Shown here one piece after another: positions 1 through 5,922 of a DNA stretch of 8,464 nt; within the stretch, counting starts at the first letter, position 1, and the number at the start of each line of letters is the position of its first letter. The notes below the pieces were generated by a model that did not search any database, had not been told where the DNA came from, and saw only the letters and a program-made list of their open reading frames with translations. The stretch spans positions 1 to 8,464 of the forward strand of contig DAOTXK010000103.1 in NCBI GenBank assembly GCA_034435395.1, in the 5' to 3' direction. Origin of the DNA: DAOTXK01 sp034435395 (GTDB lineage: Bacteria > Chloroflexota > Anaerolineae > Aggregatilineales > Ch27). The position numbers and the translations under genes are program-made.

Positions 1-413
1 CCTAACGAGGTCAGTGCGATGTTGAGCTCTGCAAACACTGTCTCCAGCCAGGGCAACTGCCGGTACAGGTCGGCGCTTTCCAGCTGCTGCTGCAGGCGCT
101 CAATCGCCTGCGGGATCAGCCGGGCGAGGGCCGCAAACTGCTCCACCAGACTGGGCACCACCAGCACAAAAACTATGACTACCAGGATGGTGATCAGCAC
201 CAGTGAGACCAGCACCGCCAACCCTCGCCGCATCCCCCGCCGGACCAAAAACCGGATCGGTGTGCCGAACAACACGGTCAGGATCACCGACGCGAAAGTC
301 AGCAGGATGATGTCCTTGGCAACCCAGAGGGCCAGGGCACCGATCACCAGCAACAAGGCGATCAACACCCAGCGCGTGGTTATCCCCAGTTGCTCACTGT
401 TGTGAGCCATCAT
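1..413 (-). CDS. AI-2E family transporter, N-terminal part (runs off the left edge)
   Basis: This is the first 137 codons of a membrane protein read leftward; the rest lies outside the window. Three hydrophobic segments are visible: about residues 14-31 and 33-50, joined by WVAKDIILLTF, and about 64-86. An amphipathic stretch follows (VVPSLVEQFAALARLIPQAI, then a Gln-rich helix). This order, two hydrophobic segments, a basic RRGMRRG loop, a third segment and a long extracytoplasmic helix beginning at a VP motif, is typical of the AI-2E/PerM family. Members are putative exporters, some linked to autoinducer-2 or Na+/H+ antiport; the substrate cannot be told from this part. Two ATG codons lie in tandem (413 and 410). 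The one at 413 is preferred because AGGAGAGG (421-428) sits 7 nt upstream. The gene diverges from the methyltransferase gene and has its own promoter. Family assignment is fairly sure, function is not. Confidence 0.85.
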   Translation of the reverse strand, partial: MMAHNSEQLGITTRWVLIALLLVIGALALWVAKDIILLTFASVILTVLFGTPIRFLVRRGMRRGLAVLVSLVLITILVVIVFVLVVPSLVEQFAALARLIPQAIERLQQQLESADLYRQLPWLETVFAELNIALTSL

Positions 414-455
414 CAGACGCCCTCTCCTGTAGATGTGTGCGTGAGTGACGCCCGT

Positions 456-484
456 ATTGTATGTGGGGTCACCGGCTTTGCCAA
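456..484 (-). promoter_or_regulatory. Promoter for the AI-2E transporter gene
   Basis: Read on the minus strand, TTGGCA (484-479) is followed after exactly 17 bp by TACAAT (461-456). Both boxes are close to the housekeeping sigma consensus. The predicted start of transcription is near 449, giving a leader of about 36 nt that contains the ribosome binding site. Inferred from sequence only. Confidence 0.55.
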
Positions 485-500
485 CCCTCTGCGCCAGGAG

Positions 501-530
501 TTGCATGGGCAGGGGCGCACTCTGTATAAT
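501..530 (+). promoter_or_regulatory. Promoter for the methyltransferase-sortase unit
   Basis: TTGCAT (501-506) and a perfect TATAAT (525-530) are separated by 18 bp. The predicted transcription start is near 537, only about 20 nt before the GTG start of the methyltransferase at 558. The promoter lies inside the longer in-frame open reading frame that begins at 390, which argues against any start upstream of it. It is arranged back to back with the AI-2E promoter, with about 17 bp between the two -35 boxes. Confidence 0.6.
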
Positions 531-557
531 CGCCACTCGAAGTTTGCTGTTGTGGAC

Positions 558-1376
558 GTGAGGGAAAAGCGCTTGCCTGAACCAGAGCGCCGGTCGTTAC
601 CATCGGACTTGTACACCGAAGAGTACTTCCGCACCGCCTGTGAGGGGTACAATGAGTTTAACCAAAGCGATGGCGACCAGCTCTCGCGGCGGCTGGAGGC
701 GGCCTTCGCCCTGGCTGCCGTCACGCCGGGCATGATCGTGCTGGATGTGGGATGCGGACGGGGAGAGATTTTGCGCCACTGCGCCCGGCTTGGTGCGGAT
801 GCCTGCGGCATCGACTATGCCACCGCCGCTGTTAACATGAGCCTGGCCGTCGCCGAAAAAACAGACCAGCTCCAGGGGACAATCGCCGTCTGCCAGGCAG
901 ACGCCAAACACCTGCCCTTTCCTGACCAGACATTCGACCGGGTGTTGATGTTCGACGTGGTCGAACACCTCTACCCCTGGGAGCTTCACCGCGCCATGCG
1001 GGAAGTCCACCGCGTGCTCAAACCGGACGGGCGCTTCATCGTCCACACCGCCCCCAACGCCTGGTATGATCGCTTCGCCTATCCCGTCGTGCGGGCGGTG
1101 CGTCGGCTGATGGGCCAGCGCGATAGATACCCGGCCAATCCGCGCGAATTTATGGTGGGGGTGAACGCCCATGTCCACGTGAATGAGCAGAGCATGTTGA
1201 GCTTGCGCCGGGCGCTGAACCAGGCGGGATTTAAGGCCAGGGTCTGGCTGGACAGCCCACCACAGGACTGGAACAGCGAAGCCCTGGGACAGGTGCGCCG
1301 CTTTCTGTTCCACACCCCGCCCTTCCGCTGGCTCTTCGAACGGGAAGTGTTCGCCGTCGCCGTCAAGAAGTCGTGA
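558..1376 (+). CDS. Class I SAM-dependent methyltransferase
   Basis: A 272-residue protein with a Rossmann-type methyltransferase core. Motif I is VLDVGCGRGE (residues about 62-71), the acidic residue after strand 2 is D86 (GID), the strand-4 region is FDRVLMFDVVEHL (126-138), and the post-motif VLKPDGRFIVHTAPN (153-167) is of the Methyltransf_11 type. Together these indicate methyl transfer from S-adenosylmethionine. The EH and APN motifs recall enzymes acting on small molecules, lipids or sugars; the acceptor cannot be named. The C-terminal third (HVHVNEQSMLSLRRALNQAG) looks like the usual substrate-side cap. The reading frame is open back to 390, but a good promoter at 501-530 lies inside that extension, so GTG 558 is chosen; GTG 552 and TTG 573 are alternatives. 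No clear Shine-Dalgarno sequence precedes it. It ends 16 bp before the sortase gene, so the two are probably co-transcribed. Confidence 0.85.
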   Translation: MREKRLPEPERRSLPSDLYTEEYFRTACEGYNEFNQSDGDQLSRRLEAAFALAAVTPGMIVLDVGCGRGEILRHCARLGADACGIDYATAAVNMSLAVAEKTDQLQGTIAVCQADAKHLPFPDQTFDRVLMFDVVEHLYPWELHRAMREVHRVLKPDGRFIVHTAPNAWYDRFAYPVVRAVRRLMGQRDRYPANPREFMVGVNAHVHVNEQSMLSLRRALNQAGFKARVWLDSPPQDWNSEALGQVRRFLFHTPPFRWLFEREVFAVAVKKS

Positions 1377-1392
1377 GGCCCCCTCGAGCGCC

Positions 1393-2478
1393 ATGCGTGA
1401 CAAACGACCGGTAGACGAACTCAGCATCGAAGAACTGGAACGTATCCTGGCCATCCGCCGGCGCGAGGAGCGGCAGAAGCACCTCCGACGCCTGGAGCAG
1501 CAGGGCCGCCGGATCGTGCCGGGACGGTCCGCGTTCGCGCCCTCGCCGCCAGCGGAGGTCTCGCCGCCGGCGGGCGCGGCAGCAGGGCTGGCCGGGGAGC
1601 CGCCAGAAGCGCCAGAGCCAGCCGGGGACGCCCAGCCGGAGCGATCGGCATTCCCTGCGGATGATGGCCCGCCGCGCTTTGAGGACGACTATCGGTCAGA
1701 CATACCGGCCGGGAAACCTGAAGGGGCCAGGCCCGACAAATCCGCCTTCTGGGATATGGTGTGGAACCGCAGCCTGCTGGTGATCGAAGTGCTGGCCGTG
1801 ATCGGCCTGTTCGTGATCGGCGTGCAGATGCTCCAGGCGCTCCAGTTTCTCCAGGCGGAGACCGCCGCCGTACAGGCGGAAGCGCAGGCCCAGGCCTTCG
1901 CCAGCCTGCCGACCCCCAGCCCCACGCCGGAGATCAGCCTGTCCCGCATCGTGCTGCCCAGCGGCCACATGCCGCCCGCGCCCGGCCGGCCGCCCCAGTT
2001 TAACTATGACGAGATTCCGGAACACCTGCGGCCCATCGTCCGGCAGCAAATGATGGCCGCCGAAATTGCCATCCCGACTCCCGGCCCGGAAAGCCCGGTT
2101 CGTCTGGAAGTCCCGGCCATCAACATTGACGCCCCCATCGTGGCCGGGACCGATTGGGAGGCCCTCAAGCGCGGCGTCGGGCATCAACCGGGAACAGGGC
2201 TGCCCGGTCAGCGGGGGAATGTGGTGCTCTCTGCTCACAATGACATCTACGGCGAGATTTTCCGCTATCTGGATCAACTGGCGGTGGGGGATACCTTCAC
2301 CATCCACACGCTCACTCAGCGGTATACTTATGTCATACGGGAAGTCCAGATCGTCCGCCCCCAGGATGTGTGGGTCATGGACCCCACCCACAACCCGACC
2401 GCCACCCTGATCTCGTGTTACCCTTACCAGGTGGATAACCAGCGCATCGTCGTTTTTGGCGAGCTGCTCGTGGAATGA
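1393..2478 (+). CDS. Membrane-anchored sortase with a long cytoplasmic N-terminus
   Basis: A 361-residue protein. Residues 1-40 are charged and probably helical (ELSIEELERILAIRRREERQ), and 43-120 are Pro/Ala-rich and likely disordered. One membrane segment (about 127-149) follows, then a Pro-rich extracytoplasmic linker and a C-terminal sortase domain (about 235-361). The catalytic residues are all visible: His282 in LSAHND, Cys342 in TLISCYP and Arg351 in DNQRIVVF. Sortases are transpeptidases that cleave a sorting signal on a secreted protein and join it to an acceptor amine. The compact domain and the TLxxC context fit class D/E-like enzymes; subclass is uncertain. No sorting-signal substrate is encoded in the window. 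The cytoplasmic part carries three copies of a P-x-[RK]-S-A-F motif (residues 43-48, 82-87, 114-119). ATG 1393 lies 16 bp after the methyltransferase stop with only a weak ribosome binding site, consistent with translational coupling. Confidence 0.9.
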   Translation: MRDKRPVDELSIEELERILAIRRREERQKHLRRLEQQGRRIVPGRSAFAPSPPAEVSPPAGAAAGLAGEPPEAPEPAGDAQPERSAFPADDGPPRFEDDYRSDIPAGKPEGARPDKSAFWDMVWNRSLLVIEVLAVIGLFVIGVQMLQALQFLQAETAAVQAEAQAQAFASLPTPSPTPEISLSRIVLPSGHMPPAPGRPPQFNYDEIPEHLRPIVRQQMMAAEIAIPTPGPESPVRLEVPAINIDAPIVAGTDWEALKRGVGHQPGTGLPGQRGNVVLSAHNDIYGEIFRYLDQLAVGDTFTIHTLTQRYTYVIREVQIVRPQDVWVMDPTHNPTATLISCYPYQVDNQRIVVFGELLVE

Positions 2479-2538
2479 TCCGTCTGGATAGATTTCGCCC
2501 GCTCAATACCCTGTTATGCGGAAGGAGTGGACCTCAAC

Positions 2539-2811
2539 ATGGCCCGCAAAAAAACCACCAGTCGCCCCAATCTGCCTGCCGAGACCCTGCGCCGCGCCCG
2601 CCGCGAAATCACCGGCCAGGATGTGGCTGTTCCCGAGGCCAGACCTAAAAAAAAGCGGGACACGCCGCCTGACGTGGACACCACGGTCCGGAAGATCACG
2701 ATGGAAGACCTGGCCAGCGAGTATGCCTACGTGGCCACCGACCTGCGCAACATGGGCCTGCTGGCGGGGGCGCTGTTCATTTTCCTGATCATCCTGTCGT
2801 TCGTCCTGTAG
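2539..2811 (+). CDS. Small tail-anchored membrane protein of unknown function
   Basis: A 90-residue protein that I do not recognise as a named family. The first 50 residues are basic and polar (ARKKTTSRP at the start, RPKKKR at 35-40). Residues 54-72 form a likely amphipathic segment (TMEDLASEYAYVATDLRN), and residues 73-90 are strongly hydrophobic up to the last residue (GALFIFLIILSFVL). This is the layout of a C-terminally anchored protein with its bulk in the cytoplasm. It lies 60 bp after the sortase and probably shares its transcript, so a role with the sortase or in the envelope is possible but unproven. AAGGAG (2522-2527) precedes ATG 2539 by 11 nt. GTG 2527 is in frame but overlaps the ribosome binding site. 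Runs of seven A (2548-2554) and eight A (2647-2654) interrupt the GC-rich sequence. Coding is supported by frame, start signal and sensible composition. Confidence 0.75.
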   Translation: MARKKTTSRPNLPAETLRRARREITGQDVAVPEARPKKKRDTPPDVDTTVRKITMEDLASEYAYVATDLRNMGLLAGALFIFLIILSFVL

Positions 2812-2838
2812 GGCCGCGCGGCCAGATTCGATCCCCTC

Positions 2839-2887
2839 ATCACCTCCCAGCCACCCGGCCCGGCCAACGGGCGGCTGCGGAGGTGAT
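2839..2887 (+). terminator. Long GC-rich stem-loop after the sortase unit
   Basis: A perfect 9-bp stem pairs 2839-2847 (ATCACCTCC) with 2879-2887 (GGAGGTGAT). It continues inward, with one bulged C at 2878, through CAGCC/GGCTG (2848-2852 with 2873-2877). After one unpaired base it ends in CCCG/CGGG (2854-2857 with 2868-2871). That makes about 18 paired positions. There is no U tract after it, so it is not a textbook intrinsic terminator. Its place between the 90-residue protein gene and the next promoter suggests termination or 3'-end protection. A shorter palindrome, GGCCGCGCGGCC (2812-2823), lies just after the stop codon. Confidence 0.5.
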
Positions 2888-2898
2888 TATCCACCCTA

Positions 2899-2916
2899 TT
2901 GTGAATATATTCACAA
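2899..2916. promoter_or_regulatory. 18-bp palindromic operator, Rex-like (or CRP/FNR-like)
   Basis: TTGTGAATATATTCACAA is a perfect inverted repeat. It fits the known Rex site, TGTGAA-N4-TTCACA with flanking T and A. It also fits TGTGA-N6-TCACA, the CRP-family arrangement, so sequence alone does not decide. It ends 3 bp before the -35 box at 2920, with its centre about 47 bp before the predicted transcription start. A repressor such as Rex, which senses NADH/NAD+, could block polymerase here. A CRP/FNR activator would normally sit near -41.5 or -61.5, which fits less well. Confidence 0.65.
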
Positions 2917-2919
2917 ACC

Positions 2920-2948
2920 TTGACACTTCTCCCCCCACCGTCTATACT
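2920..2948 (+). promoter_or_regulatory. Strong promoter for the MBL hydrolase gene
   Basis: A perfect TTGACA (2920-2925) is separated by exactly 17 bp from TATACT (2943-2948). The transcription start should be near 2955, giving a leader of about 70 nt before ATG 3025. The upstream palindrome at 2899-2916 marks it as regulated. The same DNA is open in frame from TTG 2920, but that TTG is the -35 box, so the upstream start is rejected. Confidence 0.8.
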
Positions 2949-3024
2949 CTGTTCCGCCAAAACTGGTTGTGGCACCCCGCACCACGCCTTAGCGTTTGCC
3001 TCACTATCCTCACGATCCGGAGCT

Positions 3025-3882
3025 ATGCAACGAGAACGTGTTGCCGATGACATTTTTATCTTCACCAGCACGCGTTACGTGCAGGTGACCGCGGGCGCGA
3101 TAGTCACTTCCGACGGGGCGATCCTCATCGATACCCTGGCTTTCCCGGAAGAAACCCACCAGATCAAAAGCTTCTTGGAAACTCGCCTGTCCTGCCCGGT
3201 ACGGGTGCTGATTAACACACACTATCACGCCGACCACACTTTCGGCAGTTATCTGTTCGACAACGCCCTGGTGGTGGGGCACACCCACTGTCGCGAATTG
3301 CTCGACACCCGGGGGCGGAAGAGCATCGAAGAAGCGCGGCGCAGCTCCTCCGAATTCGCCGATGTCAGGGTCGTGCTGCCGTCCATGGTCTTCAAGACGG
3401 GCACGCTGACCGTCCACCTCGGCAACAAGTCGGTGGAACTCCGCCATTCACCCGGTCACAGCCCTGATTCGGTCACCTGCCTGGTGCGTGAAGACCGGGT
3501 ATTGTTCGCCGCCGATACGCTGATGCCCGTGCCGTACTTCGTGGATGGCGACTACGACGACTTTATCAGGTCGCTGGAGGCGCTGCGCGGGCACAGCTTC
3601 GAAACGGTTGTGCAGGGGCACGGGGAAGTTGTCCTGCGCGGGGAAGTTGAAAGTAAAGTGCAGTCGGACCTGGATTACCTGTTCTTGCTGCGCAAACAGG
3701 TGGAAAAAGCGCTCAAACGTAAGAATCCGGAGCGGGCGCTGGAGAAAATCACCATCGAATCGTGCGGCAAAAGTCGCATCCCCCTGAACGGGGCCGTGCA
3801 AGACCTGCACCGGGCCAATTTGCGGGCGCTGTACAAACAGCTCAAAGCGACCCAGGGGCAGCCAGATGATGGTCGCCGGTGA
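3025..3882 (+). CDS. Metallo-beta-lactamase-fold hydrolase
   Basis: A 285-residue protein of the MBL superfamily. The metal-binding set is complete: the HxHxDH motif at residues 66-71 (NTHYHADHTFG), His145 (HSPGHSPDS), Asp164 (FAADTL) and His199 (QGHGE). This is a competent two-metal hydrolase site. The core spans about residues 10-205, and a charged helical tail (about 205-285) follows. Enzymes of this type include thioesterase-like glyoxalase II relatives, lactonases and metallo-beta-lactamases; the substrate cannot be assigned, and the tail is not the flavodoxin of redox diiron MBL proteins. ATG 3025 has GGAG only 2 nt upstream, a tight spacing, but fits the MBL core start and the promoter at 2920-2948. 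The Rex/CRP-like operator suggests redox or global control. The first degV gene begins 101 bp downstream, so read-through is possible. Confidence 0.88.
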   Translation: MQRERVADDIFIFTSTRYVQVTAGAIVTSDGAILIDTLAFPEETHQIKSFLETRLSCPVRVLINTHYHADHTFGSYLFDNALVVGHTHCRELLDTRGRKSIEEARRSSSEFADVRVVLPSMVFKTGTLTVHLGNKSVELRHSPGHSPDSVTCLVREDRVLFAADTLMPVPYFVDGDYDDFIRSLEALRGHSFETVVQGHGEVVLRGEVESKVQSDLDYLFLLRKQVEKALKRKNPERALEKITIESCGKSRIPLNGAVQDLHRANLRALYKQLKATQGQPDDGRR

Positions 3883-3940
3883 GCCTGGTCCTATCCAGTG
3901 ACCATGCCGCCGGCGTAAGGGCGGGCCTTCCTCCCCAGCA

Positions 3941-3991
3941 TATGGCGGGGCTGCCATAGCCCCATGAACAAGGAGAGAACCATATGGCAGC
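3941..3991 (+). promoter_or_regulatory. degV1 leader with mutually exclusive stems over the start codon
   Basis: The segment GCTGCCATA (3950-3958) can pair with TATGGCAGC (3983-3991), a perfect 9-bp stem that contains the ATG of the first degV gene and places AAGGAGA (3970-3976) in the loop. The same GCCATA can instead pair with TATGGC (3941-3946), and GGGGCT (3947-3952) can pair with AGCCCC (3958-3963). These pairings exclude each other, as expected of a translational switch. The base pairing is directly visible; that it regulates anything is inference, and chance is possible in GC-rich DNA. Confidence 0.35.
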
Positions 3992-4832
3992 GCGTTTCGC
4001 TCTGGTCACCGATACCACAGCCGATCTCCCACCCTCGCTGGCCGCCGAACGGCGGATCTACCTGATCCCCCAGGTCATCGTCTGGGGGCGCGAAACCCTG
4101 AAAGATGGCGAGGACATCACCTCGGAGGCGTTCTACCGACGCCTGGGCAGCGCTCAGGAAATGCCCACCACCTCCCGCCCTGCGCCGACCGACCTGGCTG
4201 AGCTGTGGCAACGCGCCCGCGACGAGACCGGGGCCGAAGCCGTGGTGATGCTGTCCGTTTCCGCCGAGGTGAGCGGCACCGTGTTATCCTCTCAGGAAGC
4301 CATGAAGATGGTGGACTTCCCGGTCCACTTGCTCGACACGCGCACCATCTCGCTGGCCCTGGGCATCACCGCCCTGAAGACCGCTGACCTTCGGGATTCC
4401 GGGGCCAGTCCGGACGAGGCCATCGCCTTCGCCCGCCATCTGGCCAGCACCAGCCACGCCCTGTTCACCCCCGGCACCCTGGAATTTCTTCACCGGGGCG
4501 GTCGCATCGGCGGGGCCAGACACCTGATCGGCACCGCCCTGAGCATCAAGCCTATCCTGCATATTGTGGACGGCCGGGTGGAGGCCCTGGAGAACGTCCG
4601 CACCCGCAAGCGCGCCCTCAGTCGCCTGATCAGCCTGGTCGACGAAGTGCGTGATGCCTCCCGGCCCCTGCACCTCGGCGTGGTGCACGGCGATGCCGGG
4701 GAAGAAGCCAGGGCGCTGGCCGCCGAAGCCCGAGAGCGCTGGAATCCTGACCTGTTGCTGGAAGGGTGGGTCAGCCCCTCCATCGGCGTTCACGCTGGCC
4801 CTGGGGTGATCGGCATCATGATCGTGCAGTAG
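3984..4832 (+). CDS. DegV family (FakB-like) fatty-acid-binding protein, copy 1
   Basis: A 282-residue DegV protein covering the full family length. FakB members of this family carry a buried fatty acid and present it to the kinase FakA, giving acyl-phosphate for phospholipid synthesis; no fakA is in the window. Family motifs are visible: VTDTTADLP (residues 8-16), WGRETLKDGEDI (34-45), the TSRP segment (63-66), SGTV (97-100), GGRIGGARH (172-180), RTRKRA (206-211) and VHAGPG (269-274). The histidine of the HxGPG motif (His270) is kept. Odd features are Gly164 where the other three copies have Asp (TPGTLEFL against xxDTLEYL), and TSRPAP in place of TSQPSP. AAGGAGA (3970-3976) lies 7 nt before ATG 3984. 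No promoter box is obvious in the 101 bp before it, so transcription from 2920 through the hydrolase is likely. Family sure; lipid binding inferred. Confidence 0.93.
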   Translation: MAARFALVTDTTADLPPSLAAERRIYLIPQVIVWGRETLKDGEDITSEAFYRRLGSAQEMPTTSRPAPTDLAELWQRARDETGAEAVVMLSVSAEVSGTVLSSQEAMKMVDFPVHLLDTRTISLALGITALKTADLRDSGASPDEAIAFARHLASTSHALFTPGTLEFLHRGGRIGGARHLIGTALSIKPILHIVDGRVEALENVRTRKRALSRLISLVDEVRDASRPLHLGVVHGDAGEEARALAAEARERWNPDLLLEGWVSPSIGVHAGPGVIGIMIVQ

Positions 4833-4955
4833 ATGCCGTCTGCCCCTGTCGATGCGGCCCGGTCCTGGCCCCATCGGCCCAGGGCGCAGCCGCTTATCGG
4901 GCTGGTCTGCCATTTTGTCCCCCGCCGCAGAGCATCAATGTCCCCGGCGCGGTGT

Positions 4956-4983
4956 TATGGCACTCAGATAACAATTTGCCATA
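4956..4983 (+). repeat. Inverted repeat in the degV2 leader
   Basis: TATGGCA (4956-4962) and TGCCATA (4977-4983) form a perfect 7-bp inverted repeat separated by 14 nt. It ends 3 nt before the ribosome binding site GGAGGAG (4987-4993). An overlapping pair, GTTAT (4954-4958) and ATAAC (4968-4972), would compete with it. The TATGGC/GCCATA arms also occur in the degV1 leader (3941-3958), with a shorter spacer. It may be a translational control hairpin or a protein site; I cannot say which. Confidence 0.35.
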
Positions 4984-4998
4984 CCTGGAGGAGACATC

Positions 4999-5847
4999 AT
5001 GCCAGTGCCTTTCGTCTTAATCACCGACAGCACAGCAGACCTCCCCCACTCCCTGGCCGCTGAACGGCGGCTCTATGTCGCGCCACTGCATATTCTATGG
5101 GGACAGGACAACCTGAAAGACGGCGTCGATATCACCATCGAGCAGTTCCATGCCCGTCTGGCCACCGAACCGGAGCTTCCTACCACCTCGCAGCCCTCGC
5201 CCAATGAGTTCGCGGAGTTGTATCAGCAGGCCCGCGACGAGACCGACGCCCAGGCCGTACTCGTCATGACCATTTCCGCCGATCTGAGCGGGACATACTC
5301 CTCGGCGGTGCAGGCTGTCCGGATGGTCGATTTTCCGGTCCGAGTGGTTGACGTGCGCACGGTCTCCGTCGGCACCGGCCTGGCCGTCCTGAAAGTTGCC
5401 GAGGCGCGGGACGAAGGGGCCACCCTGGATGAAGCGACGCGGCTGGCCGAATCCCTCACCACCCGCACCCGCCTGATTTTTACCCTGGATACGCTGGAGT
5501 ACCTCCACAAAGGGGGGCGCATCGGGGGCGCACGCCACCTGCTGGGCACGGCATTAAATATCAAGCCGATCTTGCAGGTCGTTGACGGCAAGATCGAACC
5601 CCGTGAGAGCGTCCGCACCCGCAAGAAAGCCGTCACCCGCCTGGCCGAGATATGCCAGGAAGAGATCGACCCGGCGAAACCAACGTACATCGCCGTCCTG
5701 CACAGCAGGGCTTTCAATGAGGCGCAGGCGTTGGCCGCTGCCATTACGGAGCATCATCAACCAGCCTACCTGATCGTCGCCGAGGTCGGCCCCACGATCG
5801 CGGTTCACGCCGGGCCGGGGGCGGTTGGGTTTGCCCTGCTGCAATAA
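4999..5847 (+). CDS. DegV family (FakB-like) fatty-acid-binding protein, copy 2
   Basis: A 282-residue DegV protein, the most canonical of the four. ITDSTADLP (residues 8-16), TTSQPSP (62-68), SGTY (97-100), DTLEYLHKGGRIGG (164-177), VRTRKKA (205-211) and VHAGPG (269-274) all match the expected family pattern, including the TS pair, the SGT serine and His270 that contact the fatty-acid carboxylate in studied FakB proteins. It is therefore the copy most likely to work as an ordinary FakB, partnered by a kinase encoded elsewhere. GGAGGAG (4987-4993) lies 5 nt before ATG 4999, a strong start. The 166-bp gap before it (4833-4998) contains the TATGGCA inverted repeat and no other gene I can support. 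Over residues 29-83 it resembles copy 4, while over 170-190 it resembles copy 1. Confidence 0.94.
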   Translation: MPVPFVLITDSTADLPHSLAAERRLYVAPLHILWGQDNLKDGVDITIEQFHARLATEPELPTTSQPSPNEFAELYQQARDETDAQAVLVMTISADLSGTYSSAVQAVRMVDFPVRVVDVRTVSVGTGLAVLKVAEARDEGATLDEATRLAESLTTRTRLIFTLDTLEYLHKGGRIGGARHLLGTALNIKPILQVVDGKIEPRESVRTRKKAVTRLAEICQEEIDPAKPTYIAVLHSRAFNEAQALAAAITEHHQPAYLIVAEVGPTIAVHAGPGAVGFALLQ

Positions 5848-5922
5848 CCCGACCGGGGCTTGTGCCCTGGCGGGAGCGACCGTGCGAGACCAGGCCGGCC
5901 AGACGGGCCAAGGAGGTCATCG

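Noticed and set aside
390..557. N-terminal extension of the methyltransferase back to 390
   Set aside because: It contains a good promoter (501-530), overlaps the opposite transporter gene, and adds 56 residues unlike any methyltransferase domain.
2647..2654. Run of eight A in the 90-residue gene as a programmed frameshift site
   Set aside because: It encodes a sensible PKKKR stretch in frame, and the downstream membrane segment is already in the same frame, so no shift is needed.
2920..3024. Upstream TTG start for the MBL hydrolase
   Set aside because: The TTG is part of the TTGACA -35 box, and the extra 35 residues precede the normal start of the MBL fold.
5860..5922. GTG start for the third DegV gene
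   Set aside because: A strong AAGGAGGT lies 5 nt before TTG 5923, which also gives the same 282-residue length as the other copies.
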